DNA of 64,000 nucleotides from Microglena sp. YARC (GCA_022414725.1 CM039463.1:38851369-38915368); one strand, 5' to 3'. Shown: positions 23,701-33,059, numbered from the stretch's first letter. Translations and numbers: made by a program. The notes: a model not told the origin generated them from the letters alone.

Positions 23701-26566
23701 GTGCGGGTGTGAAAGCCAACCCAACCCACTCAGGTGTCTCCCAACCCAACCCAACCAAGGTGTCCAAAACCCAACCCAGGTGCTGGTGTGAAACCCAACC
23801 CAACCAAGCCCACACAGCATATAGCCATTTCGGTTAGCCTATTTGGCCTACCCCTGGACTGTAGCATAATCACATCAACAATATAATTGAATACAACCAC
23901 CACATCCAACAACACCAACCCTGCATATGACTCACCAGATGAGCGATAAAGTAGATGAGGACGATGATGGTGCCTCACAACCAAAATCAAGTGCATGTAT
24001 GAAACCCTACCCAACCCACTCAGGTGTTGATCGATCCAACCCAACCCAACCCACTCAGGTGTCGATCAGCCCAACCCAACCCAACCCACTCAGGTGTCGA
24101 TCAACCCAACCCAACCCACTCAGGTGTCGATCAACCCAACCCAACCCAACCCACTCAGGTGTCGATCAACCCAACCCAACCCAACCCACTCAGGTGTTGA
24201 TCAACCCAACCCAAACCAACCCACTCAGGTGTCGATCAACCCAACCCAACCCACTCAGGTGTCGATCAACCCAATCCAACCCACTCAGGTGTTGATCAAC
24301 CCAACCCAACCCAACCCAACGCCACTCAGGTGTCGATCAACCCACCCAACCCACTCAGGTGTCGATCAACCCAACCCAACCCAACCCAACCCACTCAGGT
24401 GTCGATCAACCCAACCCAACTCAACCCAACCCACTCAGGGGTCGATCAACCCAACCCAACCCACTCAGGTGTCGATCAACCCAACCCAACCCAACCCACT
24501 CAGGTGTCGATCAACCCAACCCAACCCAACCCACTCAGGTGTCGATCAACCCAACCCAACCCAACCCACTCAGGTGTCGATCAACCCAACCCAACCCACT
24601 CAGGTGTCGATCAACCCAACCCAACCCAACCCTGCATATGACTCACCAGATGAGCGATGGAGTAGATGAGGACCATGATGGAGATTCCAAAGGACCAAGC
24701 AACAGTGAGCACCATGGCCATGTTAGGTGCGAAAATGTATTCGTTCAGGTTGTTACGGTTGGGTTGGGAGACACCTGCGTTGGGTTGGGTTGGGTTGGGT
24801 TGTGTTGGGTTGTGTTGGGATGGTTTGTTTTGGGATGGTTTGGTTTGGTTTGGTTTGGCTTGGTTTGGGTTGCGTTGGGATGGGTTGGGATGGGTTGGGA
24901 TGGGTTGGGATGGTTTGGGATGGTTTGGTTTGGTTTGGTTTGGGTTTCACACCAGCACCTGGTTTGGGTTGTGAGGCCCCTGCATGCATGGAGAGGGAGT
25001 AGTAGTTCAGTTTGTGCGTGCGTGTCCAGTGAGATGTTTTCAGCTTTCTGTAGGTCCAGTTTCTGTTGCAAAACTTGCGACGCAAGCCTGATTCAAGGAC
25101 TGTGGCGACGTGGCGTGTCACGGTTTAGGGCAAAGCATCGAGCCCCGGGGGGTGCGGGGGACAGAGCCTTTCACAAAATAATACTAAAAACAAAAAAAAC
25201 AATAAAAAACAAAATAATACTAAAAACAAGAAGAAGAAAAAGAAGAAAGAATCAGAGCTGTATGAAGAAAATCATACTGTATTAGTAATCATACCAAAGT
25301 AAGACACATACCGTAGTTAGACTGATACTATCAGAACACTGTCAGAATGATACCGCAGTAAAAAGCATACTGTTGTTTAAATCGTACCGAAGTAAGTATT
25401 ATACCGTAGTAAAATCAAACCGTAGTAAGTACCGTATCGTAGTAAAATCAAAGTGTATTAAGTATCATAACAAAGTGAGAACCATACCGTAGTAAGAATC
25501 ATACCGTAGTAAGAGTCATACCTAGGTTTGGACCGACATTTAAACGTATAATATTCGTTTATATGTATAAATACGCCGTACAGTTTTTCTCAAATCGACC
25601 TTATATACGTCGTATAAAAACGTATAGTCTGTACTACGAGAAGTACAGCTCACGTCCCGGCACATAACTTTCTTGTTTTTCATTATATTTTTGATTCAGA
25701 TAGCTCATTGGAAAGCTTTCGACCTCCTCTATCACAATATGCAATGAAACACACCGTTCACATGCATTATTTTCTAAACATTTGGCATAAAGGTTGATCT
25801 AGATATCCAGGATGGCACACATACATGAGCGCCACCTAGCCTTTCATTCCACAAGCTGCAAGCCTAATGCAATGTGAACATGGACAATATTGCAATACCG
25901 TTGTGTACTTCTATTATTATTATACACTTATACAGTTATATAATATACCAACTGGCATTTAATGGCTCCCTTACATTGGCACCGCGCTTCTTGGTCGACG
26001 CGCTTTCTGGCCGTGATTTGTTTTCTTAGATCTCTTTCTGGACAACCTAAACTTGCCAGATTATTTTTCTGAGAGTTGATATGTGATGCCAGTGAAATTA
26101 GCTACGCGTCAATACCTCCAAACCCATGTAAAGTATTTCCTCAAGAAGTGCCTAATTTGTATATACGTTTTTATACGTTTATATGTATACGTTTATACGT
26201 TTATACATTTATACGGCTTATAAAAATAAAAATATACGTTTGCTTCCCAACCCTAATCATACCGTAGGAAGAATCATACTGTTGTAACAATGATACCATA
26301 GTAAAAAGCATACCGTTGTAAGAATCATACCGTATAATCAATCGTACCTAAGTGAGAACCATGCCGTAGTAAAAATCATACCGTAGTAAGAAAGATACCA
26401 TAGTAAAAAGCATACCGTAGTAGGTTGACACGGTGTCATTGGATGACACCACAACGCCAATAGTGATCCAAAGGAAGAAGAACATTCCCCAGAACTCTCC
26501 CATGTATGCGCGGATAGCATCAGGGCTCAGGTAGGCACGAGGCTCAAAGGTCTTCTCCAAGTAGCC
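20624..26566 (-). CDS. Aquaporin (MIP family) copy B, four exons plus broken last exon
   Basis: The coding order is 26566-26416, 24774-24647, 22291-21956 and 20747-20624. All junction phases agree (1, 0, 0, 1), giving 246 residues plus one base without the last exon. It covers helix 1, helix 2, both NPA boxes (HLNPAV and GINPARS), helices 3 to 5 and the start of helix 6. The selectivity filter reads Phe-His-Cys-Arg by alignment with AQP1 F56, H180, C189 and R195, the pattern of water-selective aquaporins. The initiator Met is not located; the first exon found begins after an acceptor, so at least one exon lies upstream. The last exon (19444-19123) is degenerate, so a functional protein would need rescue or the gene is decaying. 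Confidence 0.85.
20748..20950 (-). repeat. Acceptor-side junction array of aquaporin B second NPA exon
   Basis: Two further units of about 78 bp at roughly 20826 and 20904, each with the acceptor and the exon start coding [13 protein letters not shown], spaced by GGTTGGGTTGG. Confidence 0.8.
20951..21955 (-). repeat. Donor-side junction array of aquaporin B NPA exon
   Basis: About eight units (ends near 20990, 21100, 21240, 21330, 21415, 21660, 21745 and 21850), each with the complement of the exon end VIGFTVFL, the donor GTGCGTAGTGAC or GTGGGTAGTGAC, and GGTTG-rich spacer. Confidence 0.85.
21956..22291 (-). CDS. Aquaporin B exon: NPA1, helices 3, 4 and start of 5
   Basis: 112 codons, phase 0 at both ends, acceptor GACGCAG, donor GTGCGT. 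It encodes [13 protein letters not shown] at the start and ends VIGFTVFL. It is nearly identical to exon 2232-2567 of copy A, with a few changes such as KGLIYIL for KGLLYIL. Confidence 0.9.
22292..23345 (-). repeat. Acceptor-side junction array of aquaporin B NPA exon, with two long exon copies
   Basis: About nine units carry an acceptor-like CAG and the exon start [13 protein letters not shown] or [12 protein letters not shown]. Two of them (22467-22343 and 22829-22704) are longer, about 125 bp, and continue through [15 protein letters not shown] to GALCGVAMV before the copy stops. Those two share changes that the main exon lacks, so one was copied from the other. Confidence 0.85.
23360..24620 (+). 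repeat. CAACCC-rich minisatellite between aquaporin B exons
   Basis: From 24020 to 24620 the unit is about 28 bp (CACTCAGGTGTCGATCAACC plus CAACC repeats), more than 20 copies. From 23590 to 23810 a longer unit reads CACTCAGGTGTCTCCCAACC. The latter matches the start of exon 24774-24647 including its acceptor, but in the opposite orientation to the exon. Partial copies of that exon's end and donor (GCTCATCTGGTGGGTCATATG on the minus strand) lie at 23375-23400, 23500-23520 and 23930-23945. Confidence 0.75.
24647..24774 (-). CDS. Aquaporin B exon: helix 2
   Basis: 128 bp; two bases complete a Gly codon, then 42 codons to phase 0. The acceptor is CGCAG and the donor is GTGAGT. It encodes a hydrophilic loop ([18 protein letters not shown]) and helix 2 ([19 protein letters not shown]), which joins directly to SGGHLNPAV of the next exon. 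The Phe of the selectivity filter is in WSFGIS. Confidence 0.85.
24780..24965. repeat. GGTTTGG / GGTTGGG simple repeat
   Basis: Low-complexity tract on the acceptor side of the helix 2 exon, ending in TTTCACACCAGCACC, which is the inverse of a sequence at 23770-23800. Confidence 0.8.
25155..25540. repeat. ATACCGTAGTAA repeats, no gene
   Basis: Irregular tandem copies of CATACCGTAGTAAGAA with A-rich stretches. The same repeat resumes at 26250-26415 and touches the donor of the next exon (CTACGGTATGC), so it is another donor-side junction array. Confidence 0.7.
25530..26255. mobile_element. AT-rich insertion with imperfect inverted ends
   Basis: About 0.7 kb interrupts the ATACCGTAG array. 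The left end reads TAGGTTTGGACCGACATTT and then AAACGTATA; the complement of the right end reads TTAGGGTTGGGAAGCAAACG and then TATA. TATACGTTTATA-like motifs lie inside both ends. TCATACC flanks both sides but also belongs to the host repeat. No transposase is encoded, so it is probably a non-autonomous DNA element. Confidence 0.45.
26416..26566 (-). CDS. Aquaporin B exon: helix 1
   Basis: 50 codons plus one base; acceptor CTACCACAG, donor GTATGC. It encodes [20 protein letters not shown] followed by [20 protein letters not shown] (helix 1 with the Glu typical of MIP helix 1) and [10 protein letters not shown]. Since it starts after an acceptor, an upstream first exon is expected. Confidence 0.82.
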
Positions 26567-27560
26567 CTGTGGTAGTAGTCGTTAGGTTCATTAGTTTAGG
26601 GTGTGGATGACACCACGACACCAATAGTGATCCAGACTAGAGCATGTATGCGCGGATGGCATCAGGGCTCAGGTAGGCAAGAGGCTCAATGGTCTTCTCC
26701 AAATAGCCCTGTGGTTGCATTGCATTGCATTGCATTCATTAGATTCGTTAGTTGACTTCATTCACTGGATTTGGATGTTCATAGACACGAGGCTCGATGG
26801 TCTTCTCCAAATAGCCCTGTGGTTGCATTGCATTGCATTCATTAGGTTCGTTAGTTGACTTCAGTCATTGGATATTGATGTTCGTAGGCACGAGGCTCAA
26901 AGATCTTCTCAAAATAGCCCTGTGGTTGCATTGCACTGCACTTGTTAGTTTATTGTTTTAATTGGGTCAATACAGTGCTTCTATTCGTGGCTCAAAGGTC
27001 TTCTCCAATCCTGTCATCGCATTGCATTGCATTCATTAGGTCTGTAAGTTGACTTCATTAATTGGATCTGGATTTTCATAGGCACGAAGCTCAAAGGTCT
27101 TCTCCAAGTAGCCCTGTGATTGCAGTCATTGGGTTTAGGGTTAAGGGCTAATGGGTTTATATTGTTTTCATAGTATCCATGCATTGCTTCGATGCATTGC
27201 TTTCATTCAAGGATGGTGGAGGTCTTCTTCAAGTAGCCCCGTCATTGCAGTTAGGTCTGTTAGTTGATTGTTTTCATAGCATCCATGCACTGGTTCGATT
27301 CATTGGTTTCGTTCAAGGATGATGAAGGTCTAGGTCAAGTAGGCCTGAGATTGCAGTCGATAGATCCGTAAGTTGACCATTAATTGGGTCAATACAGTGG
27401 TTCGATTGATTGTTTTCATTCAAGGATGATGAAGGTCTTGGTCAACTACCCCAACTAGGTGAATTAGTTCACTGTTTGAATTGGATTCATTTGTTGGTTA
27501 TATTCATTGCTCAAAGGTCTTCTCCAAGTGGCCCTGTGATTGCAGTTGTTAGATCCGTTA
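26567..27560 (-). repeat. Acceptor-side junction array of aquaporin B helix 1 exon
   Basis: About ten units of 60-130 bp, each with the complement of acceptor CAACCACAG and exon start GGCTACTTGGAGAAGACC. The first (26600-26715) is a long exon copy with a 30-60 bp internal deletion. TTGCATTGCATTGCA and GTTAGTTGATTG spacers lie between units. Confidence 0.8.
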
Positions 27561-27743
27561 GTTTATTGTATTGACTTGCACCAGTCGGTAGGTCTTTTAG
27601 TTGATTGTTTTAATTGGATCAATGCATTGCTTATATTCATAAGTTCAATTTTAAGGAAGATGGAGGGGTTGTTCAGGTCAGGGTACTTCCAAGCGCGCGC
27701 TGGCGCGTTGCCTTTTTGTTCAGGTCAGGGTTTTTGTTCAGGT

Positions 27744-27923
27744 CAGGGTACTTCCAAGCTGGCGCGCTGCCTTTTTGAGCCCCACTGCGTGATTTGCGCA
27801 GTTTTTTTGCAACCCCCTGTGGGCGCAGCAAGCAATTTTTGCTCTTTTTGCACTACAAAGAGCAGTTTTTTTGTTTTCAAGTGCGCTTAGGCGCTGGCCA
27901 ATTTGGTCTATGGAAGAACCCTG
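27744..27923. mobile_element. hAT-like MITE copy 1
   Basis: Terminal inverted repeats CAGGGTACTTCCA and TGGAAGAACCCTG enclose about 180 bp with GCGCGCTGCC and GCAGCAAGCAATTTTTGC. It is flanked by 8-bp direct repeats GTTCAGGT (27736-27743) and TTTCAGGT (27924-27931), one mismatch. CAGGG ends and an 8-bp target duplication are typical of the hAT superfamily. An extra partial copy of the left end lies at 27679-27735. Confidence 0.8.
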
Positions 27924-27959
27924 TTTCAGGTAGCCCTGAGATTGCCCTCGTTAGGTCTA

Positions 27960-28145
27960 TTAGTTGATTGTTTGCATAGGACCAATGCTCCATGGTGCTC
28001 CTAGCAGCTTTTGGGGTGCTCCTGGCAGCTTTTTTGCCCCCCAAAGCAACCCCAAAAGGCTCTAGTGTAGCACCATGGTGCTCCTGGCAGCTTTGAAGTG
28101 CTCCTAACAGCGTTTTTTGCCCCCAATAGGCTCTAATGTAGCACC
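27960..28145. repeat. Short tandem repeat CATGGTGCTCCTGGCAGC
   Basis: Three or four diverged units with GGTGCTCCT(G/A)GCAGCTTTTTTGCCCCC. No gene is seen. Confidence 0.65.
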
Positions 28146-28149
28146 CTCC

Positions 28150-29165
28150 ACACACACACACTGAGGTGCATCCTTTAGCACTTGTACTAAAAGTAGCACC
28201 TTCAAGACAAGTTATATACAGCATGGCAAGAGGGTTAACCATAGGTGTGAGAGTTGCATGGAGCAAGGGTGAGTGTGTGTGTGTTGGGGGGGGTAGAGAG
28301 GGGCGGTGGTGGTGATGGTGTGGTGTGTGGTGTGTGTACGGTGTGTGTATGGTGTGTATGTGATTGGCGTGTTAATGCATGGTGTGTGTGTATAATGTGT
28401 GCAAGTGGTGTATATGTGTGTGTAAGGTGTGTGTATGGTGTGTGTGTGGTGTGTGTATGGTGCGGGTGTGGTGTGTGTATGGTGTGTGTGTGGTGTGTGT
28501 GTATGGTGTGCATGTGCTTGTGAATGGTGTGTGTGTGTGGTGTGTGTGTGGTGTGTGAGTACATGGTGTGTGTGCGTGTGTGGTGTGTGTGTATGATGTG
28601 TGTATGATGTGTGTGGTGTTTGTATGGTGTTTGTGTGGTGTGTATATATTGTGTGTGTGTGCGTGTGGTGTGTGTGTACGGTGCGTGTGTGGTGTGTGTG
28701 TATGTGTGGTGTGTGTGTGTGTATGTGGTGTGTGTGTGTATGTGTGGTGTGTGTGTGTGGTGTGTGTATGGTGTGTGTGTGTGGTGTGTGTATGGTGTGT
28801 GTGAGTGTGTGGTGCGTGTATATGGTGTGTGAGTGTGTATGATGTGTGTGGTGTGTTTGTATGGTATGTGTGTGGTGTGTCTGTATATGGTGTGTGTGAA
28901 AGTGTGGTGTGTGTGTATGTAGCGTGTGTGGTGCGTGTTTATGGTGCGTGTGGTGTGTATGTGTATGGTGTGTGGTGTGTGTGGATTGCGGTGTGTGTGT
29001 GTATGGTGTGTGTGTGCGGAGGCTCAACCTTAGGTGAGAGAGAGTTGCATGGAGCAAGGGAGTGTGTGTGTCTGTGTGTGAGGTTTGTAGAGAGCAGTGG
29101 TGGTAAGGGTGGAGGTGGTGTGTTTGTGCTGTGTGTGTGCGGAGGCTTGACCATAGGTGTGTGCC
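28150..29165. repeat. GT/CA-rich array with embedded short unique blocks
   Basis: (GTGTGT) repeats with GTATGGTGTG variants fill about 0.9 kb. Blocks containing AGTTGCATGGAGCAAGG and CGGAGGCT(C/T)(A/G)ACC recur at 28240, 29030 and 29140, so the region may be another junction array of a missed exon. The open frames of Thr/His and Val/Cys are repeat artefacts. Confidence 0.7.
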
Positions 29166-29192
29166 CCAAGCCACATGACAGCGCTAGCTACA

Positions 29193-29275
29193 CCACATGC
29201 TGAAGAAAGTATCCATGTAGATAGGCACAGTCAGCATGCGGCTGAAGAAAGCATCCCTGAAGTTTGGCACAGGCA
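29193..29275 (-). CDS. Possible upstream exon of aquaporin B (weak)
   Basis: On the minus strand the sequence reads VPNFRDAFFSRMLTVPIYMD followed by TFFSMW. It is coding-like and lies 5' of the helix 1 exon, but no GT donor has the phase needed to join that exon directly. It may be an array by-product, because TTCTTCAGC is repeated inside it. Confidence 0.2.
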
Positions 29276-29279
29276 CTCC

Positions 29280-30310
29280 AACCCAGCATCGAGAGGAGCA
29301 CAATATTTCAAAATCTAACTTAGTCTTGCTGTCTAATCATGTTCCATCCCTTCAATCCCACTCTCTGCGAGGTAGATCTAGGTTGAAAGATGCGCTTTTT
29401 TTACAGTCCTGTCCTCCCACCCCGACACCTTCACCCTCAAATTACAAATTACAAAACAAAAACCAAATTAATCAGGCCCTAGACGTATCGGAGTCTTAGG
29501 GACAATTTTCAGCACATCCCTACTCCGTAAGCAATGCTGAAACAGCACGGCATTCGTATCGGCGGTCTAGACGCTTGCGCTAGTTGCCTGGTAGTAGGTT
29601 TGCACCCTGAGGCCGCGTGCATATTAGGACGCGGCCTCGAGGGCACAAATCAAACAACTGGTGTGGTCGTCCCGCCAGCCGACAAGATGCCACACCGTTT
29701 CCGTATTGCTAAGAGCAGTGTGAAACGATCATCTGCTTGTCCACCAGCGACACCAAGGCAGATAGACATCGTCAGGCTGGCAGGGCTCGATAGGGGGGGG
29801 GGGGGGGGTGGGGGGGGGGGGGACGTTTCTCGCAAGGGAGATAGTATAACATCTCCTAGCTTCCTTTGTTTAGATTATTTTAGTTTGATGGCATATTCTA
29901 TCATTAGGCTGCTCACAGTCTGCGGAGTTGACACGGGTTGCTTACCTGGACTCCCTGCTCGTCCCACGCATCATTTCGGAAGGATTTAGTGTTCCTGAAC
30001 GGCGTATCACTCTTCGCCATTGCTGCGTTTGCGAAATGCCGGCAACTGCAGTCACCTTTGGCTGGAATTTGGGAAGACGTGGCTCCCCTTGGACTGCCTT
30101 ACCGTTATTAGCGCCGACCCTGTCCTGCGCCCTGATCCTGCAGTGAGCCCGAGTTGTGGGAGAGGGGTCCTGCCGTCGGTTCGACGAGTTCACTGCTCTA
30201 GTCCTGCGATTCCTATTCCCAACACTACCCTCGATTCCGGTGCCACCTGTCGCTCCAATAGCCAACGCTCTCCGCCAATTTTCCGCGTCGCTTGCGACGT
30301 GCCTAGGACT
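29280..30310. other. Mostly unique GC-rich stretch, no recognised gene
   Basis: A poly-G run lies at 29791-29822. A dispersed repeat with GGTCCTGCCGTCGGTTCGAC and the CGTCGCTTGCGACGTGCC end occupies 30140-30310. Open frames of about 100 codons on both strands show no recognisable domain. Confidence 0.5.
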
Positions 30311-30315
30311 TTTCG

Positions 30316-30474
30316 ATGAGTGGGGCCAGCGGCAGCACTGCGCCCGGGTCGCGTTGCCATCAGCCGAAAATGTGTAAACGATGCCATTGTGAAGAGGACG
30401 GCAAGAAGTTTAAAGTATGCCAGCGCTGCCCCAGTGCCACGTATTGCGGAAGGGAATGCCAGACGAAGGACTAG
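30316..30474 (+). pseudogene. MYND zinc-finger ORF interrupted by TAG
   Basis: ATG at 30316 opens 52 codons reading a MYND-type finger: MCKRCHC, then KVCQRCPSATYC, then GRECQTKD. The next codon is TAG, followed in frame by PGHKTQ. In the family the residue after this Asp is typically Trp (DWPGHK), so TGG has become TAG. A good donor (GTAAGAT) follows at about 30487. Cys pairs and the His are otherwise complete. MYND fingers bind proline-rich partner peptides. It could be an exon of the downstream gene at 31181-32953, but I cannot connect them in phase. Confidence 0.6.
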
Positions 30475-30489
30475 CCAGGGCACAAAACT

Positions 30490-30770
30490 CAGTAAGATTC
30501 CCACCATGCCATGCCTGCAATTACCACGCCATCAGCATGCCATAATGGGCTAGGCCATGCCATGCCATAATCATTACCGCCATCAGCATGCCATCACCAT
30601 GCCATAATCATAATCATAACCATGCCATGCCATAATGGGCTAGGCCATACCATAATCATTTCCATGCCATGAGCATGCCATAATGGGCTAGGCCATGCCA
30701 TGCCATAATCATTACCTCGCCATCACCATGTCATCACCATGCCATAATCATTACCAGGCCAGGCCAGGGG
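30490..30770. repeat. CATGCC / CCATAATGGGCTAGG repeats
   Basis: Irregular tandem units with GCCATGCCATAATCATTACC. It directly follows the MYND exon-like donor and ends in a poly-G run (30768-30796). Confidence 0.75.
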
Positions 30771-31009
30771 GGAGGGGGGGGGGGGGGGGGGGGGGGTCCT
30801 GCCGTTGGTACGACAGGCTCATTGCCCTAGTCCTGCGGGCTTGTTCCTATTCCCAACACTGGCTCCACCCTTGCTGTGTCCCCTTGGGTGTTTCTGTTAA
30901 GGGGGAATAAATATCTTGTCTGGTATGAGAGGCCTACGCGTCACTTTCCGCCCCTCACCTGATCACAATCCACCCATGTGGATTGAACTGAACGCCCATC
31001 CCACGCACC

Positions 31010-31330
31010 CCTTTCAAATTCCCCTTAAGGTGCAAGAATTCTCAATTATCAAATTCGAATTCAAATTCCCCCGAAGATGCAAGAATTATCAAGGATCAAA
31101 TTCAAATTTCCCTGAAGGTGCAATAATTATCAATTATCAAATTCAAATTCAAATTCCCCTCAAGGTGCGAGAATTGTCAGCTGGTGCACAAGATGACTCG
31201 AGAGGTATATGGCGGTTCGGCGGCTGTCAATGCTACTCATCTGAGCAAGGTGCAAGAATTATCTATTAACAAATTCAAATTCAAATTCAAATCCCCCTCA
31301 AGGTGCAAGAATTATCAGCTGGTGCACAAG
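31010..31330 (+). repeat. Junction array around an exon of the unrecognised gene
   Basis: AT-rich units with AAATTCAAATTC and AAGGTGCAAGAATTATCA. Two long units at 31150-31250 and 31290-31390 include the exon itself. Confidence 0.75.
31181..31249 (+). CDS. Unrecognised gene, exon with intact tandem copy
   Basis: 23 codons from the acceptor GTCAG to the donor GTGCAAG. It encodes [12 protein letters not shown] and NATHLSK. A second tandem copy at 31319-31387 has TGA where this has CGA, so only this copy can be coding; splicing 31249 to 31388 removes the bad copy. Confidence 0.55.
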
Positions 31331-32953
31331 ATGACTTGAGAGTACTATGGCGATTCGGCGGCTCTCAATGCGACTCGTCTGAGCAAGTGGCTCAGTGGGG
31401 TGGAAGGACTCCTAGTGTGTATAATGGCAAACCTCCTGGACAAGAAATGTGACACTCATTTGCTGGTCTTGATGACTGAGCGCTTGGAAAAGAAGCCGTA
31501 CTTTAGAGTGAGGTTGTGTGTGGGGATGTGTGTGGGGATGTGTGTGCCTGTGGGTGTGGGTCGGTGTGGGTTTAGGCATATGTTTGTGTGTGTAGATGTT
31601 TGAGGAGGTGGATGTGTGTGTGTGGGGGGGTGGGGGGTGGGGATGAGGATGTAGGCCTATGTTGGATGTGTGAGGAGGTGGATGTGTGCGTGTGTGTGTG
31701 TGGGGGGGGGGGTGAGGGGGGGGGGGGGGGGGGGGGATTTTGGCCTATGTTTGTGTTTGTGGATGTGTGGGGCGGTGGATGTATGCGTGTGTGTGTTTGT
31801 TTGGGTGTGGATGTAGGCATATGTGTGTGTATAATGGCAAACCTCCTGGACAAGAAACGTGGCACTCATTTGCTGGTCTTAATGACTGAGCGCATGGGAA
31901 AAGGCCGTACTTTAGAATGAGTTTGAGTGGGGATTCTTGTTTTTTGTGCTCGATTGGATTTTGTGTGTATGTGGATGTGTGTGAGTGTGGATTTGTGTGT
32001 ATGTGGATGTGTGCTGATGTATGTCTGTGTGTGTGTGGATGTGTCTGTTTGTGTGGAAATGTGCGGATTGTGTGTGTGAGCATGTGTGTTTGTGTGTATT
32101 TGGATGTTTGTGTGTGCGGATTTGTGTGAATGTGTGTGTGTGTGAGGATGTGTGTGTGAGAGGATGTGTGTGTGTGTGTGTGTGCGGATGTGTGTGTATG
32201 TGAATGTGTGCATGTGGATGTTTGTGTATGCAGATGTGTGTGAATGTGTGTGTGTGGATGTGTGTGTGGATTTGTGTTTGTGTGGATGTGTGTGTGTGTG
32301 TGTGTGCACATTTGGTGTTAGTATGTGCACATGTGGTGGATGTGTCTGTGTGTGTGTGTGGACGTGTGTGTTTGTGTGGGTGGGTGTGTGGATGTGTGTG
32401 GACGTGTGTGTGTGTTTGCATGGATGTGTGTGATTGTGGGGGTGTGGGCGTGTGCGCATTTAGGCATATGCGAGTTGGTATATCCCCGTGTGTGGGTGGG
32501 TGGGGATAGTCTGGTGATTCGGCTTGAAATAAAGTAATCTCATACCAAACATGGTAGCTCTTCTCCAGTATGTACACATGCATAAATGTTTTTCTTTGCC
32601 CCACCCAGGTTCAGGACTACACGCTGGAGCCATTGGAAGGCTTTGCACAGAAGTCAGACCCAAACATGCCCCCGAGTATGGTTCAAGACATGCAGAAGAT
32701 GCTGGCCAATCACATGCTTCAGATGAAGCTGAGCTACCAGCGAGAAAACGTTGGTAATGAGGAAGGAAGCTACGGCCTAGTCCTCATCAGCTGCATCAAC
32801 GACTCGGCTGCACCACTCGTTTACCTACCCCTTAACTGCGCAGACCCCATGCCTCCTATGTCCGGTGATCACCTCGTGCGTCTCATCAACGGAGATCCTA
32901 CAGCTGGATTCTCCGCCAATCTTCTTGCACAGTTGCCCTTTGTCTGTATTTAG
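31181..32953 (+). CDS. Unrecognised gene, last three exons
   Basis: Exons 31181-31249, 31388-31507 and 32609-32953 join in phase 0 and give 177 residues and a stop TAG. I do not recognise the family. The first two exons encode a helical stretch including [20 protein letters not shown] and ending [12 protein letters not shown]. The third begins [20 protein letters not shown], has a Met/Gln-rich helix ([18 protein letters not shown]), and then [20 protein letters not shown]. There are no obvious membrane segments. Its 5' part is unknown; the interrupted MYND finger at 30316 is a possible upstream exon. The exon edges are repeated in tandem as in the other genes. Confidence 0.65.
31388..31507 (+). 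CDS. Unrecognised gene, penultimate exon
   Basis: 40 codons from [20 protein letters not shown] to EKKPYFR, with donor GTGAGG in phase 0. A frameshifted copy of its second half lies at 31830-31920. Confidence 0.6.
31508..32540 (+). repeat. GT-rich intron with one partial exon copy
   Basis: (GTGTGGAT)-type repeats. The partial exon copy (GTATAATGGCAAACCTCCTG, 31828-31920) has lost one base near its end. Long Thr/His or Val/Cys open frames are artefacts. Confidence 0.85.
32609..32953 (+). CDS. Unrecognised gene, last exon
   Basis: The acceptor is CCACCCAG after a T-rich stretch, phase 0. It has 114 codons ending AQLPFVCI and TAG at 32951-32953. Codon use is ordered, the sequence is unique, and it is clearly coding in character. 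A decayed copy of its start with acceptor (CAGGTGCAGGACTACGCGC) is at 34994-35030. Confidence 0.7.
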   Translation, partial: VQDYTLEPLEGFAQKSDPNMPPSMVQDMQKMLANHMLQMKLSYQRENVGNEEGSYGLVLISCINDSAAPLVYLPLNCADPMPPMSGDHLVRLINGDPTAGFSANLLAQLPFVCI

Positions 32954-33059
32954 CTTGTAACAAAGAGTTTTGTTTTGTTTTGATTTTTTATAATTGTATG
33001 TGGACTGGGAATAATGTGGACAGCGTGCTTCACTTTTTTGCTTCTTTGCTTGTTTTGGG

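Noticed and set aside
28212..29174. 320-codon Thr/His-rich protein
   Set aside because: Translation of a GT/CA microsatellite.
29942..30319. Overlapping frames of about 100 codons in GC-rich sequence
   Set aside because: No recognisable domain, and the region overlaps a dispersed repeat found at several other places.
31745..32604. Thr/His-rich frames on the minus strand
   Set aside because: Translation of GT-rich intron sequence on the strand opposite to a real gene.
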